From the NCBI GenBank assembly GCA_024803745.1, contig JANJXV010000025.1, positions 20,948,610 through 21,012,609 on the forward strand: DNA of 64,000 nt. Direction: 5' to 3'. The translations under genes and the position numbers were made by a program. Source of the stretch: Megascapheus bottae. Its lineage: Eukaryota; Chordata; Mammalia; Rodentia; Geomyidae. The notes under the pieces were generated by a model that worked only from the letters and a program-made list of their open reading frames with translations, did no database searches and was not told where the DNA came from. Positions within the stretch are counted from its first letter, which is position 1. Each line of letters begins with the position of its first letter. Positions 10,161 to 22,034 of this stretch are shown one piece after another.

Positions 10161-10886
10161 CCATCTCCCGAGGCCAGGCCAGGCAGGAGAGGGGGCTCCA
10201 ATCTAAGCAGGCAAGGGCAGTCATTCACAGTGACAATCAGCATGACCCTGCACTATGCTTGAGGGGACAAGTGACCATTTCTTGTTGGTTGGGGTCTGGC
10301 AGCAGAAGTGGGACACACCTAGACAAACCTCTGGCTTACCCAAGATGCCCAAACTAGAGGAGAGAGGCTTTGGATATTTATTTCACTCAATTTGTCCCAA
10401 GCACCATCCCTGATGCTCTGGTTTTTTCTTTCTTTTTTTTCTTTTCCACCGCCCCCCCCCTCCACCCACTGCATCCAACTGCCAAAAAAGTTCAATTTTC
10501 TTTAAGAGTCCCAGAAATAGTGCTAGAAGGGAGGTAGGGACTATTAAGAGCCCGGAGAGGGAAGAAAGGTACTTACCAGAATCCTTCCCGCAGGGATAAA
10601 GCTTTGAAACACACAGAAAGTGTGACTCAGCCACCATCAGATACACAGAGGACAAAAGCCACATACCCTCAGCATCCGGCATCCACAGAGCCAGCAGGTG
10701 GGGACAGTCCAGCCTCTAGATGAGGACACAGTTACTCAGAGCATGTCCTACTCAGGAAGCTTCCAGAATGCCTCAGATACTTGGATACCATGGACTCTTC
10801 TTTAAACCTCTATCTTTGGGGAGGCTCTGTAGCACGGATCTGAGACTAGTTGACTATGCACTAGGTTTTTGGGATATCCATGTGGC

Positions 10887-10890
<4 letters not shown>

Positions 10891-10926
<36 letters not shown>
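10891..10926. repeat. (GT)n microsatellite
   Basis: A pure GT run of about 36 bp. Confidence 0.97.
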
Positions 10927-10927
<1 letters not shown>

Positions 10928-11326
10928 GTGAAGTTGCTGCAGGAGATTAGCGAGAGCCATCAGGTTTGCAGGTGAAGGTAGATCAGACATTTGATGGCTG
11001 ATTTTTGAAAGCCAGCGGGTCACCTGCTGCAGCCCAAAGGGACAGGTACCAAATGGACTTCCCAAGTGGGTGACTTCTGATTCTCCTTATAAGCAAGCAT
11101 TGTGTTTGGATGGCATGGGAAGACATGAAAGGCCTGAGCGCTACAAAACTCAGGTTAAGGGATCCGTGGAATGTGGCCAAGCGATTTCTTGTCCCTGTGT
11201 TATCATGCCCACTGTGCTGACAGACACACTCCAGATACAAAATGGTGGCTGCCACATAGAATTTCTATTATGATAAGAAGAAATAATCCAACATTTCCTA
11301 GAGTTGACTCTCTGGAGGCTCCATAC

Positions 11327-11330
<4 letters not shown>

Positions 11331-11398
<68 letters not shown>
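11331..11398. repeat. (CT)n microsatellite
   Basis: A pure CT run of about 68 bp. Confidence 0.97.
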
Positions 11399-11401
<3 letters not shown>

Positions 11402-11439
11402 CCCTTACTTGTGCTCTTGCTTACATGACATTTCGGTTG

Positions 11440-11620
11440 AAATTGATTCATGTACAATGGACTATTTCCATAATTAAGTGCTGAAAATGTTATTAAAAAT
11501 TAACTGTTACAGTGCATATGCCATTGCTTTAGAAAGAAGGGAGCCATTAAAAAAAACATGGCGGAAAAAGAACACAAACAAAAATGAACACCATTAAAAT
11601 TCTAGCAAGTACCTTAGCCT
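11440..11620. other. Repeat-free AT-rich stretch, candidate conserved non-coding element
   Basis: It carries ATTA/TAAT-type homeodomain cores (ccataattaagtgctg, gttattaaaaattaactg) and no recognisable repeat. This is a judgement on texture only; no alignment was possible. Confidence 0.25.
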
Positions 11621-11911
11621 GCCAACACTCTGGATGGCAGGCTGTTCAATCTTTGTTGAAAGAAAGCAGGAGTTAGCAAATGCTGCAGAGACACATTTGT
11701 ACTCCCAGCAGCCTTCCTCTTGGATGAGGAAGACATGAGCTCTCTCTCACTAGGGGGTTCAGCATGATTTTATCCCAGGTCTGGAACCCCTAAAACAATC
11801 TCCTCTATGCAATGTTATGATGCTTTTGGGAACAAAATACTGTAATATCTGTGCCTTACACAGTACTTGGCTCATTGGATGGGACGACGAAAGATTTTTC
11901 TCTCCTTTGGT

Positions 11912-12160
11912 TGTTGTTCTTGTGCCAGCCTTAGGGCTTGAACTCAGGACCGGGTGCTGTCTCTGAGCCTTTTTTCCCCATAGAAGCCCAATGCTCTACC
12001 ACTTGAGCCACAGCTTCAGTTTCAGCTTTTGTTTTGGTGGTTTAATTGGAGATAAGAGTCTCACAGACTTTGATGCCTGGGCTGGCTTTGAACTATGGTC
12101 TTCAGATCTCAGCCTCTTGAGTAGCTAGGATTACAGTCATGAACTGCCACCACCACTAGC
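11912..12160 (-). repeat. B1-Geo SINE
   Basis: In reverse: ggcttgaactcaggaccggg, ctctaccacttgagccacag, ttaattggagataagagtct and gagtagctaggattacag. It is near full length and moderately diverged. Confidence 0.85.
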
Positions 12161-12711
12161 TAAAACTCACATAATGTCACACTGGAAGTGAGATTTCCTT
12201 CTCAGAGCTTTGATTTTTAACATTCAGAGTTCAGCCAGTTGTCTCTGCACACAGAGTAGAAACTACGCTTCTCATGTGCCAGAATGGAAGCTAGGAGCAC
12301 ACGTTCCCAAACTTGGAAGCAACATAAATAATTTCATATTATACAATGCTTCTCACTGAGCGTGTAAATTCCAGGATAATCATGAACACCTCTGGACCCG
12401 GGAATTGAAACACAAAGGAAAGCAAATAAATGGTTGCTTGTTATTACTCCCAAAACAATGCTCCATTCTGTAAGGAATTATTGCCTTCATGTTTTCAGAG
12501 TGGGAGGATGTGACAAGTTAATTAATTTGTATTTTTCCTTACCTAAGTGTTTTCAGTGCAGAACCTTCTCTGCTTTCCAGAACAATGTTGGTTCCCCAAA
12601 TCATCAGGGGTGCCATAGACAATTCTTATGGCACTTGATGATGAAGAGCAAAGGGGCTAATGACATTCATTATCGCAATGGGTTGTTGAAGGTATAGCTG
12701 TCATTCTGCTG

Positions 12712-12870
12712 CCCTCTTCCTTTTCTTTTCCTTCCTTCTTTCCTTCCTGCTTGCCTCCTTCCCTCTTTCCCTCCTTCCCTCCCTCCTTCTTTACTTTCTT
12801 TCTTTCCTTCTCCTTGCTCTCTTTCCCTCTCTCCCTCCTCCCCTTCTCTCTGTCTTTTTTTTTTTTTGGC
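12712..12870. repeat. Pyrimidine tract (CCTT/CTTT-rich)
   Basis: Almost pure C/T for about 150 bp on the plus strand (ttccttccttctttccttcc and similar). It contains the left target-site copy of the adjacent IDL-Geo insertion. Confidence 0.9.
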
Positions 12871-13054
12871 CAGCCCTGGGCTTGAGCTCAGGGCCTGAGC
12901 ACTGTCCTTGGACTTTCTCAAGGCTAGAGCTCTACCTCTTGAGCCTCAGCACCACTTTCAGATTTTTTTTCTATGTATGTGGTACCGAGGAATCAAACTC
13001 AGGTCTTTGTGCATGCTAGGCAAGCACTCTACCACTAGGCCAAACTCCCGGCAC
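12859..13054 (-). repeat. IDL-Geo SINE with target-site duplication
   Basis: In reverse: T-run, ggccagccctgggcttgagc, ctctacctcttgagcctcag, atgtggtaccgaggaatc, catgctaggcaagcactcta and ccaaactcccggc. It is flanked by identical 13-bp copies of ctctctgtctttt at 12846-12858 and 13055-13067, so it is an intact, fairly recent insertion. Confidence 0.92.
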
Positions 13055-13067
13055 CTCTCTGTCTTTT

Positions 13068-13287
13068 GAATATGTTCTGGGCCTTGAACTCAGGGCCTGA
13101 GCACTGTTCCTGAGCTTTTGTGCTCAAGACTAGCACTCTACCGCTTGAGCCATGGCACCCCCTTTTTTATAGCTAATTGGAGATGAGTCTTATGGACTTT
13201 CCTGTCCAGGCTAGCTTTGAGCCTCATTCCACAGATCTCAGCCTTTTGAGTAGCTAGGATTGCAGGCACGTGTCACCAGCACCCAGC
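13068..13287 (-). repeat. B1-Geo SINE
   Basis: In reverse: ccttgaactcagggcctgag, gctcaagactagcactctac, ctaattggagatgagtctta and gagtagctaggattgcaggc. It lies directly beside the IDL-Geo copy, whose target duplication abuts this copy's tail. Confidence 0.88.
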
Positions 13288-13603
13288 TCCCTCACATTTC
13301 TTTTAAATCTGGTTTTGTCTGTGTTTGTGGAATGTGGAGATGTCTGAATTGTGGGATCCAGTGGGGACTTCTCTGGTTAGGACCTAAGGGTAGTGATGGC
13401 TTATATAGAAAGGAGGAGAGAGGCTCTGAAATTTTGTAAAAAGCAGGGCACTGTCATGCCAGAGCCCTGCTATTCCTTTGGAAAGCAGGCGCTCTCTCCA
13501 TTCTTCTGTGGACATCTGGTCAGCTTACTCTGAATTAAATTTGGGATGGAGGTATGGCTATAGAGAATCAGAGGCCATGAGTCCTTTTGAACAGTGCTTT
13601 GCG

Positions 13604-13606
<3 letters not shown>

Positions 13607-13647
<41 letters not shown>
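13607..13647. repeat. (AC)n microsatellite
   Basis: A pure AC run of about 41 bp. Confidence 0.97.
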
Positions 13648-13649
<2 letters not shown>

Positions 13650-14590
13650 GACCTTAAGAGGTGGCACTGGATCCTGGAAAGCTAAGGTGGAGTGTTGCTT
13701 CTGGGTTCCTCAGGTGCTAGTAAGGAAAAAATGACATGGGGAAATCTGTTTGATATTAAGGGCAGAGAGAGGTGAGAGTTACTCCGGCCCCCTTTTGGCT
13801 TTCATGCTTCTTATTCAGGATTCTGTATCTTCCAGACTCATGGGATGGGGAGGGGAAGGAAGGGGGGAGGCGTTGGGTCTCCATAAAGAGGCAGAAATGG
13901 CTCCTGGGTTCCAAATCTCAGGAGCGTTCACACTTCAAGGTCACACGCATCTAGATCGCCACAAAAGCTGAGCGTGATGAAGGCCTGATTGTTCAAGGCT
14001 GGCCAGCGCATTTCTGAGTGATGGCTCCTGATCAAGGGAAAATGAGTCTCTGAATGGGAGTTTCTGCTCCACTGCTCCAGGCAAGCCCCCACCCTTGTGG
14101 ACATGCGCACTGTCTGTCTGGGTGTGTATAGAGAGGCTTGTAGGCCCAGAGAAGAAGTGACTCCAATTAGCAGATGCATTTAAGATGCAGGCTCTCATTG
14201 GTCTCTGCAAATAGCATCTGTGTCGAAATGACACGTGCCCCGAGGGATGTGGCTGAAAATTCAATCTGTGGTGATGTTAAGAGAGGGAGCATCATCTCTT
14301 GTCCCAGTGTGAAGTCACCTGGAGTGTCGCCTCAGGCTTGCTGCAAATGGATCTGGAGGACCCAGGCTGCTGGGCTCTGTGTCATCCAGTGCTGCTCCTC
14401 TGAAATCTGTCTGGGGCTTTTTCTTTGCTTCTTCAGTGTCTGGCGCGTGACAAGACAGACAGTGGTCTTCAAGGCTTTTTGAAGTCTTTGATGTGGTATT
14501 TCCCATCCTTCCCCCTCTTCCCCCCTCAATTCTGGACGGTAACCCAGGCTCTGATAGCACAACCCATTTAAGAATTCATCTCTTTGTGGA
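13650..14590. other. Intergenic stretch with no recognisable feature
   Basis: Sequence of balanced composition; reading frames up to about 107 codons show no family resemblance, no signal peptide and no splice-bounded pattern. Confidence 0.5.
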
Positions 14591-14592
14591 AG

Positions 14593-14795
14593 CTGTCCTC
14601 TTCCTCCTTCTCCCCTCCTCTTCCTCCTCCTCCTGTTCCTCTTTCTCATGGCTAAGTCCAGTATCACGAATAGCATAATCTTTGTTTCTTTCTTCCTCCT
14701 CTTCTTCTTCCTTCTCTTCATTTCCTTCCTCTCCACCTCCCCCTCTTCTTTTCCTCTTCTTCCTTTCTCCTTTTTCTCTGCCTCTCCCTTTCCAC
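14593..14795. repeat. CT-rich (CTT/CCT) low-complexity region
   Basis: Two pyrimidine-rich blocks (about 14596-14648 and 14680-14795) with tcctcctcttcttcttcc-like text. The polar or Ser/Phe-rich translations here are artefacts of composition. Confidence 0.85.
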
Positions 14796-15671
14796 GCAGT
14801 TCTGTGTCATCAGTATCTTTATGGCTGCCATTCTGGTTGTTGTTGTTGTTGTTATTTTCATGACCATTACCACCTATTGTTCTTTGAACCGGTCCTGAGC
14901 AGTGTCAGTCACATGCATATGATTTCACTCAGTCAATCCTCGCCACAATTTATCTCAGTCTTCAGCTTGCTGAGTCTCAGAGAGATCAAGCTGGTTGGTT
15001 GCCTGAAGTCTCAGAGTAGAATGTTGGAGTGGGGATGGGAGGTCAAGTTTATCTCATCATCAAGCCAGCAAATAGTATTATTCCATGAAAGATGGATTCT
15101 TCTTCACTTAGGATGGGAGGTGGGGTGGGATTTCTCGTCCCCAAACACTGATTCTAAGATGAAGCTGTCTTAAGTAAGAAATATATTGGCCACACCTAAC
15201 CTTCTGAACTTCCTGGCTCAGGAAAGCAGTGCACTAGAGAACATTTGTGGTCATTACGTCACATCACCACAGCCTGGCTGACAGAGAGGCTCTGCCCGAC
15301 GGCCAGCAAGAAATCACAAATACTGTATCACCTGTGGTTAGCCCACGAGAAGATGCAAATAGAAACTTACAAGTATGGTTTCTGCGGTGACTGTGTCACT
15401 TCTAACACCATCAGAAAGGTGAAAAATCCCAAGACAGGGATCACTGCACAACTGTGGCATTCAGTGGATAAGTTAGAGACTGGAGGTTCTGAGAAATTAA
15501 GAAATCTGCTCAGGATTCCCCCAGTCAGATGGCAATTGTCAAGAAAATAATAAATGTTCTGGAGGGGGTGGGGTAAATTTTTTTTAAAAAGATCTTTTAT
15601 ATACTGTGGTTAGGAATGTGAGCTATCCAGTCATTGTGGAAATCAGTACAGAGAGGGCTCTCAAAATTTAG

Positions 15672-15908
15672 AAGTAGGCCAAGTGTCAGTAGGCTACTTC
15701 TGCTATCCTAACTCAAGAGGCTGACATCTGAGGATCATGGTTCAAAGCCATCCCAGGGAAGAAAGCTTGTGAGACTTTTATCTTCAATTAACTACCTAAA
15801 ATCCAGAAGTAAAACTATGACTCCTGGGATGGAGTGCTAACCGTGATTTAAAAAAAAAAAAAAGCTAAGGGATAAATACCCAGACCTTGAGTTCAAGCCC
15901 TAGGACCA
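15672..15908 (+). repeat. B1-Geo SINE inserted in L1
   Basis: Head ctcaagaggctgacatctga, linker caattaactacctaaaatcc, and tail accttgagttcaagccctag. It splits the L1 at tagaagtag / taggagtgg, which looks like a diverged target duplication. The tail abuts a (CA)n run. Confidence 0.8.
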
Positions 15909-15911
15909 CTG

Positions 15912-15914
<3 letters not shown>

Positions 15915-15966
<52 letters not shown>
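15915..15966. repeat. (AC)n microsatellite at a SINE tail
   Basis: A pure AC run of about 52 bp beginning immediately after the B1-Geo 3' end. Confidence 0.97.
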
Positions 15967-15969
<3 letters not shown>

Positions 15970-16482
15970 GAGTGGATCTACCATGTGGTCCAGTTGTGCC
16001 ACTCAAAGGAATCAAAGCCAGCTTCGAGAGACTTGTGTACTCAAGTTTATTGTAACATTATTCAAAGTAGTTAGGCGAAGTGCCCGTAACAGGTAATGAA
16101 CAAAGAAAAGGTGGTCTATCCCCAGTGGAGTATTATTTAGCCATCAAGAAGAACGAAAGTTTATCATTGGCAGGAAAATGCATTGGATCATCATGTCAAA
16201 CAAAGACAAAGTAAGCCAGTCTCACAAAGACAGAATATCACCTGGTGTTTTTCATGTGCGGAATTGAGGAAAACTAAAAAGGACATGAAAGCAAAAGAGG
16301 AATATTAGGAGATGGAAAGAAGAAAGTGGGGGGAGGGAGGCAAATAAGAGAGGAAAACGGGGTGTAAATATGATCCAAGTACTTTATATACTTGAAATGG
16401 ATATGCTCCGGTAAACAGAAAAAAAAAAAACAACCAAAAACCACACCCTACAGGGTCAGAGCCATCAATAAAGATTCACTGA

Positions 16483-16552
16483 TGGGAGAGTGCCAGTGGC
16501 TCATGCCTGTAATCTAAGTTACTCAGGAGGCTGAGATCTCAGGGCTCAGTGG
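16483..16552 (+). repeat. Truncated B1-Geo head
   Basis: Only the B1 part is present (gtggctcatgcctgtaatct, tactcaggaggctgagatct). It stops before the linker. Confidence 0.7.
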
Positions 16553-17284
16553 ACTTTAGGATTGCTTTGAGCTCAGAGACATTCTCTCCCACTCAAGTGT
16601 TGCATGTTCTTGGCTGTGGTATCTGTTTGCAGTTACTATCGAGCAAAATGGAAAACAGCTCGGTTTTTAAGTGGTTTCTCCTCAGTCATCACAGATGTGT
16701 GCAGAAGGCAGAATTGGTCTGTGAGTCAGTGTTTGGATGATAATGTAAACACCAATTTGAAGGTAGAAAGAGGAGCTTTTGTTGAGGCCATATTTGCTTC
16801 TGCCAAGAGGTTTTTGGTAAAGGGGTGTGGGAGCTTTCTCCTCTAGCTCAAGAAATTGGAGCTGCTACCCTGAGATGATGCAAGCTCTCTCTTACTCAGA
16901 TAAGAGCAAGAATGCTTTGTGACTTGTGATTAGGAAGTGTTTAAAGACATTCATTTAATAAAATTCCAAGGGGAGAGGGGGAAAAATCCCTTTCTTATAA
17001 GCTTTTCCTCTTTGCCTGAGTTCTGACCCTAGAGCACAGTACTTCATCAGCACAAACTATTCAATATTTAGATATTTGGTATCTTGTAATTGACCCCTGG
17101 CAGTTCCCCTGTGAAATGGTTTACCAAGAAGCCATGGGTTATGAGAATAATGATTGACTTTTCTGAGCGTTTTTTCTTTTGCCTGTCCAGCCTACATTCC
17201 TTACTATCTCCCAGTGGTCCTACGTCTCACTCATCTCAGATCCTGTGTTGGTTAACAAGACTGAATCTGTTTCCCCAGCTCAAA

Positions 17285-17600
17285 GAGTGAGTGTGTGACA
17301 CAGTCTGGGCTAATCAGGGCATCCCCTCCTTTGAGCCAGAGTGATTGATTCACAGATGGCCAAGTGACACATTTTAACCAATCGGAGTGAAATCATTCTT
17401 TTGTGGTACTCGAGGCAAGAGAGCCTTGCTTCTCTAGGAAGGAGACAGGTTTTAAGTGCATGGAAAAGCACTAGAGAGCAGAAACTCCAGAAACAAGGCA
17501 TGAGAGAAGTTAAGCATGCACCAGCTATGCCCAAAGCCAAATAGCTCTGAATCCACACCAATGATGATGAACCAGAAAGTATGAATCTAAGCCTCATCTT
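17285..17600. repeat. Possible ancient LTR-type repeat
   Basis: The text ctgggctaatcagggcatcc, accaatcggagtgaaatcat, and the following purine-rich and Cys-poor segment resembles an old mammalian repeat with paired ccaatc-agag motifs. I cannot name the family. Confidence 0.3.
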
Positions 17601-18335
17601 TGCTTGAAATGAACGCTCGTTGGATTTCCAATGTAATCCTTACAGAGCCTGGTTCTCACGCTCTGGGTCAAACTCCTAGAAAATATGCGAGAAAATAGAG
17701 AAAAAGAGGGTAATTCTACTTCAATGTACTCTCACATACCATGCCTTTTGGCCTCCTTTTCCTTTTTACCCATCTACCCAATAATCTGTTCAAATTCCAG
17801 CTTCAATAATATATATGTATATGTATGCATGTATATGCACACATGCATATATACTATGTGAACTTTGATGGACAGACGGACACCGGTATGAAAGGCAATC
17901 ATCAAGCTTCTAAATCAAGACATCAAGGTTTCTGAGGCCAGGAAAGAATACCTGAAAGCAACTTTCTACTGGGAATTTTGGGGAGGAGGTTGGCTTGCCA
18001 AGTTTGGGAGAATTGCATTTCCTCTCTCCACTGCAGCTTTCTTTTCCATTTGCAAAATGAAAATAATAATTCTTGCTTTTCTAAGGGCGCTGACAAAATA
18101 AAATGTAATGTCAGGCAAGGAGGCATTTTGAAAGTAAGGCATTCAATTACTGTTATTGCTATCTTATCGGAAAGGATTTAGAAAGTCAAGTCCTCATCAC
18201 CCTTATCAAAAATTAAACTGAAAGCTCTGGGCTAGAAGGGTACAGAAATAATTGTTTCAAAAGAAAATTGCTTCATAAACAAAATAAACTTGAGCTTATG
18301 ATACAGTCTCAGACATTCAATTTATCCTTTAACCC
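17600..18335. other. Non-repetitive intergenic stretch
   Basis: I see no gene here. A short tatatgtatatgtatgcatg AT segment lies at 17808-17860. The part 18040-18300 (atgaaaataataattcttgc, ggcattcaattactgttatt) has the look of a conserved element but no repeat or coding signal. Confidence 0.4.
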
Positions 18336-18341
18336 ATCTAA

Positions 18342-18369
18342 CCATCCATCCATCCATCCATCCATCCAC
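18342..18369. repeat. (CATC)n tetranucleotide repeat
   Basis: About seven CATC units in a row. Confidence 0.9.
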
Positions 18370-18829
18370 TCAGTTGTGTAGCATTTATTAAGGACTTGAT
18401 TGCATTGGATGTTGATGGTCTACAGGGGGGAAAAGTCTGCTTCTTGTGAAGAAGTAGAAAAGGTATGCTCCTAAAGAATTGGGAATACCTACAGAATATT
18501 TCCTATGCTATTTTACGCTTAAACTCTTTTCCATTAAGCAAGGATACGCTCATGTTGTTGATATGAAGTCGGAGGCTGAGAAAACATTGAGAAGACACCC
18601 ACTGAATGGCTGGCCCAGAATACTAAGGGGGACACATATGAATCACAGAAGGGAATATGCTTTGAGTGGATGCCACTAGGAGATAATGAGATATAAACGC
18701 CAAGTGTGTTATACTGGGTGGATCTGGGGTGAATGTTTCAAACCCAGCCATTGGCTTCCCCCACTAGGGAAAACTGACAGCATTGTGCTCTCTCCATACC
18801 CAGGATTCCCAGGATCCTCCTGCTCAAGG

Positions 18830-18905
18830 AAAGATCCCGACCACAACTCACTCTAAGGGAGGCTGGGAAATGTAGTCCAGACACGTACCCTTCATTTTTC
18901 CTCTG
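18830..18905 (-). repeat. Ancient repeat with CTGGGAAATGTAGT motif, copy 1
   Basis: The text ccacaactcactctaaggga and ggctgggaaatgtagtccag aligns with 19550-19595 and, in opposite orientation, with 55505-55560. The shared order marks one old interspersed family that I cannot name. Confidence 0.5.
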
Positions 18906-18969
18906 CCCAAATGCAGCTGTTTATGTCTGGTGCTGCTGAACCAGTTCAACACTGAGAAAGCTGGAACAT

Positions 18970-19085
18970 ATTTCTTAGTGCCTTGGCCTTTCATTCCCTC
19001 AGTGGTAAAGTGGACCTAATAATATTTGTTGTATAAGATTATCGTGAGAAGCAGGTGAGATCTCAGTACCCTGCAAGCATGCAGA
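18970..19085 (+). repeat. MIR relic
   Basis: ttccctcagtggtaaagtgg, cctaataatatttgttg and gattatcgtgagaagcagg follow the MIR 3' half. Confidence 0.65.
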
Positions 19086-19539
19086 AGTATTGGGCCCTGT
19101 AATAACAACACTCGAAAGGCTAATTCCCCATAAGAGACCCTTGGAGGAAATTTTGAAGTTTGCAATGGTTGACTCATAAGGCCCCAGAGAGTCCAGTCTA
19201 CTTTTGTGCATTAAATAGGGATTTGGAGTGGACGTTCCCAGATGTTGCTGGTAAAATTGGAACAACAGCAGCTGGAACAACCCAACTCTGAAATCCAATG
19301 GCTACACAAGCAAGGCAAGTGTGATTCTTGCTCAGTGAATGGTTCATCCTGGGAATTTTGGGTCCCAGGGGTTTCTCTATGGTTCTTTCCTTCTTGTGAT
19401 TTTGCCCTCCCCAGAGCTCTGAACTCTTCTGCATCCATCCAGGAGATGAAGAAGAAAATATGGAGGTGCAGAAAGGGAAGTCTTTGTGGGCAAGGCACCA
19501 AAGTGGCTTCCATTATTGTGTCTACATTGTCTGGGTTGT

Positions 19540-19610
19540 ACCCATGGGGCCACAGCTGACTGCAAGGGAAACTGGGAGATGTAGTTCAGTCAGTGCCCAG
19601 GAAAAAGTGC
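19540..19610 (-). repeat. Ancient repeat with CTGGGAAATGTAGT motif, copy 2
   Basis: ggccacagctgactgcaagg and gaaactgggagatgtagttc match copy 1 (18830-18905) over about 45 bases with scattered mismatches. Confidence 0.5.
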
Positions 19611-20139
19611 AAACAGGTTTGGTTAGAAATTAGCCCATGCAGAGATCTTGTTGAGGGGATTAGGTTGTCCCCGAATTTTGGTCAAGAGGCCCTAGAGGCA
19701 TATGCCACTCCTCTTCAGAGGAGTCTGGGGAAACTATCTGGAGGAAGAGAGATCTGAGAACCTTCTGGAAAGAGGAGGTTTTAATCCCACTCCATGTCCC
19801 TTCTTAGCCTGTGGGGAGGGCTGAGATGGCTGAGGTCTTTTCCCAGCAATCTCTGCTTTTTCATTCAAACCCTTCCTGGTTTGACCTCTGCTGTGTGCCA
19901 GGCAGTGACTAAGCCATTGATTCACTTCTTTTATGGCCCAAGGAGTCCGCTCAGCTGAAGTGCATAGAGACTGGGAGCCAGCTGCGTGCTGGCACGGTGG
20001 CTCTGAGGATAAGGTGCCTCCTCAGGTCCTGGATGTGGGGACATCTGAGGCTCTATTTGGAGTGACATTTGAGGCCACATGACGTCAGTGTTTGTATTTG
20101 GCCCCAGTGGCCTGCAAAGGACACAACTTACCACACTGG

Positions 20140-20380
20140 TTTATTTATTTTTCCAGTCGTGGGTCTTGAACTCAGGGTCTGGGCACTAACCCTGAGCTCT
20201 TTATGCTCAAGGCTAGTGTTCTGCCACTGGGAGCCACAGTTCCATTTCTGGCGTTCTGGCAGTTGATGGAGATAAGAGTCTCACAGACTTTCTTGCCCAG
20301 TCTGGCTTTGAACTGTGATCCTCAGATCTCAGCCTGCTGAGTAGCTAGAATTACAGCCATGAGCCACCAGCCATCGGCTG
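20140..20380 (-). repeat. B1-Geo SINE
   Basis: In reverse: gtcttgaactcagggtctgg, atgctcaaggctagtgttct, gagataagagtctcacagac and gagtagctagaattacagcc. Near full length. Confidence 0.87.
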
Positions 20381-20499
20381 CCATTTACATTATTTCAAGC
20401 CTTTCCGTAGTCTCTAAACAGATACATCTATAGATTCATAATTTGGAGTGACATTGTTAACTCAGCCTTTAAACCATTAATTCTAACTATGACAGTAAA

Positions 20500-20665
20500 T
20501 ACAAGAAGAACTAATGTTTCTTATGTACTTATTAGGTATCAGGCTAGCGTGTCTTGGGCTAACCATTTGTGTATTTATCTGAATGACTTTCTAAGGTGGG
20601 CTCTGGTATTATCCCCAGTTTACCAAAGGGGAGAGAGTACAGGTAACAGAGCCAATGTCATGTGC
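20500..20665 (-). repeat. MIR relic, long copy
   Basis: atgtttcttatgtacttatt, ggtatcaggctagcgtgtct, gctctggtattatccccagt and ttaccaaaggggagagagta follow the whole reverse MIR core. Confidence 0.65.
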
Positions 20666-21109
20666 TTGAAGTTGACCTGTAAACCTGGAAAGATGGTTTA
20701 CTTTTAAGGCCTGAATGGAAAGACATTCAGAGTCTTAATGATATGTCCTTTCATGGAAAAGAGGTCCTTGTTGGCTGATGGTTCTGGAGGGGAAAAGACT
20801 CCCCTCGACCATACACACACACTTGGTGATGGCTTCTTGCTGGCCATGTCCAGGGAGCTCACATTTCTGTGTGTCTTTCTTGTTTGTCTTATGAAGCACC
20901 ATGACCCATCCCCACCCCCACCATCCCTCCTCTCCAGTCCCTGGGGAGGACACTCAGGCGATGGGATGGGAGAGGATGGGGGGGAGTGTCTCCCTTATCT
21001 GCAGGATGCTGGCAAGTCATACATCCCCTCACGTGGAGCTCCTGGGCTGAAAGCTGCACCTCCAATGAGGAATAAGGTCAGCCAAGGGGAGGGAAAACAC
21101 ACCCTGGTC

Positions 21110-21235
21110 CTTTATTGAATGCAATCATTTACATCTCATTGAACCCAATCAAATTAAGCACTGATTCTATTAAAATGGCCGAAGAGAGATTGTGCAAGCA
21201 GTGCTAATTCAATTGGGAAGGAGCTGACAGAACCC
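21110..21235. other. Candidate conserved non-coding element
   Basis: Dense AT-rich motifs without repeat signature (ttgaatgcaatcatttacat, aaccaatcaaattaagcact, cagtgctaattcaattggg). A guess from composition. Confidence 0.3.
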
Positions 21236-21744
21236 CATCCCAGCCTTCTGATACCACGTGCAAGGGACAGCAACCACGTGTTCCCCCATCTGTAATGCTC
21301 TGGATGGCTCTCCTCACAGAGCTGTGCTGGACGCCTGGCATTGGCCAGGGAAGGCAAAATAGGAAGTTTCAAGATCTCCTGGGTCACAAGATGTGGGCAT
21401 AGGGATGGAATGGTGCCTTGGGGTGGTGTTGAAGGGCAGAGTCGGATACACATTCCAAAGGTTTTGCAGCTTCCCGAATGTTACCTGACCATTCTAATTC
21501 TTCATTTTCTAACTCGGTCAGTGGGGGATGATTTATGTGCCACAGAGGGTTATTTAAGCCCAACCATGGTATTCACTAGAGTATTCCAGAGAAAGCCTTT
21601 CCTTTTTTCCATTCTCTGTTAATGCTCTTCATTTTGCCCAGGAGAAAGGCTCCCTCTGAGCCGGGTTGTGTATTACTGCACACACTCTTTGCTCCAGTGA
21701 TGGGTGTAAGGTGTTAGGATACTAATAATGCAGCCATAGCTGAA

Positions 21745-21855
21745 TCCCTCTTGCTGTGTGATTTTGGCAAAAGTAATGCAACCACTCCTCTGTGCATCGG
21801 TTAACTGCCATGCAAAATGAGAATCGCTGCAGTAACCCACCTCATAAGTTGGTAG
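21745..21855 (+). repeat. MIR relic
   Basis: ttgctgtgtgattttggcaa, tctgtgcatcggttaactgc and gcaaaatgagaatcgctgca correspond to the MIR gtgtgaccttgggcaag and cctcatctgtaaaatgg parts. Confidence 0.65.
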
Positions 21856-22034
21856 CCAAGCACACGTGAGTTCACAGATGTTCAAGGCATGGCACAGGAC
21901 AGAGAGCCAAGGAAAGGATAAACTAGCTCATCGTCAGATCCATTTCTGCTTCTTCACCACGTTCTCTTCCAGACCCTCAAGCCCTGGGTATCCCACAACT
22001 ACATCGGTTCACACTTCCAAGCTAGGCTATGCTT

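Larger units (their letters stand above)
15570..16440 (+). repeat. L1 3' end, interrupted by a B1-Geo SINE and (CA)n
   Basis: L1 landmarks appear in order: gtcattgtggaaatcagtac, (SINE), ctaccatgtggtccagttgt, ggagtattatttagccatca, aagaacgaaag, aaagtaagccagtctcacaa and a 3'UTR ending in an A-run near 16418-16440. The coding part is degraded and non-functional. Confidence 0.82.

Noticed and set aside
12712..12870. CRISPR-like or other regular array
   Set aside because: Units are tetranucleotides without spacers; an ordinary pyrimidine microsatellite in a mammalian genome.
15570..16440. Functional reverse transcriptase end
   Set aside because: The L1 segment has only the last part of ORF2, with stops and indels and a SINE inside it.
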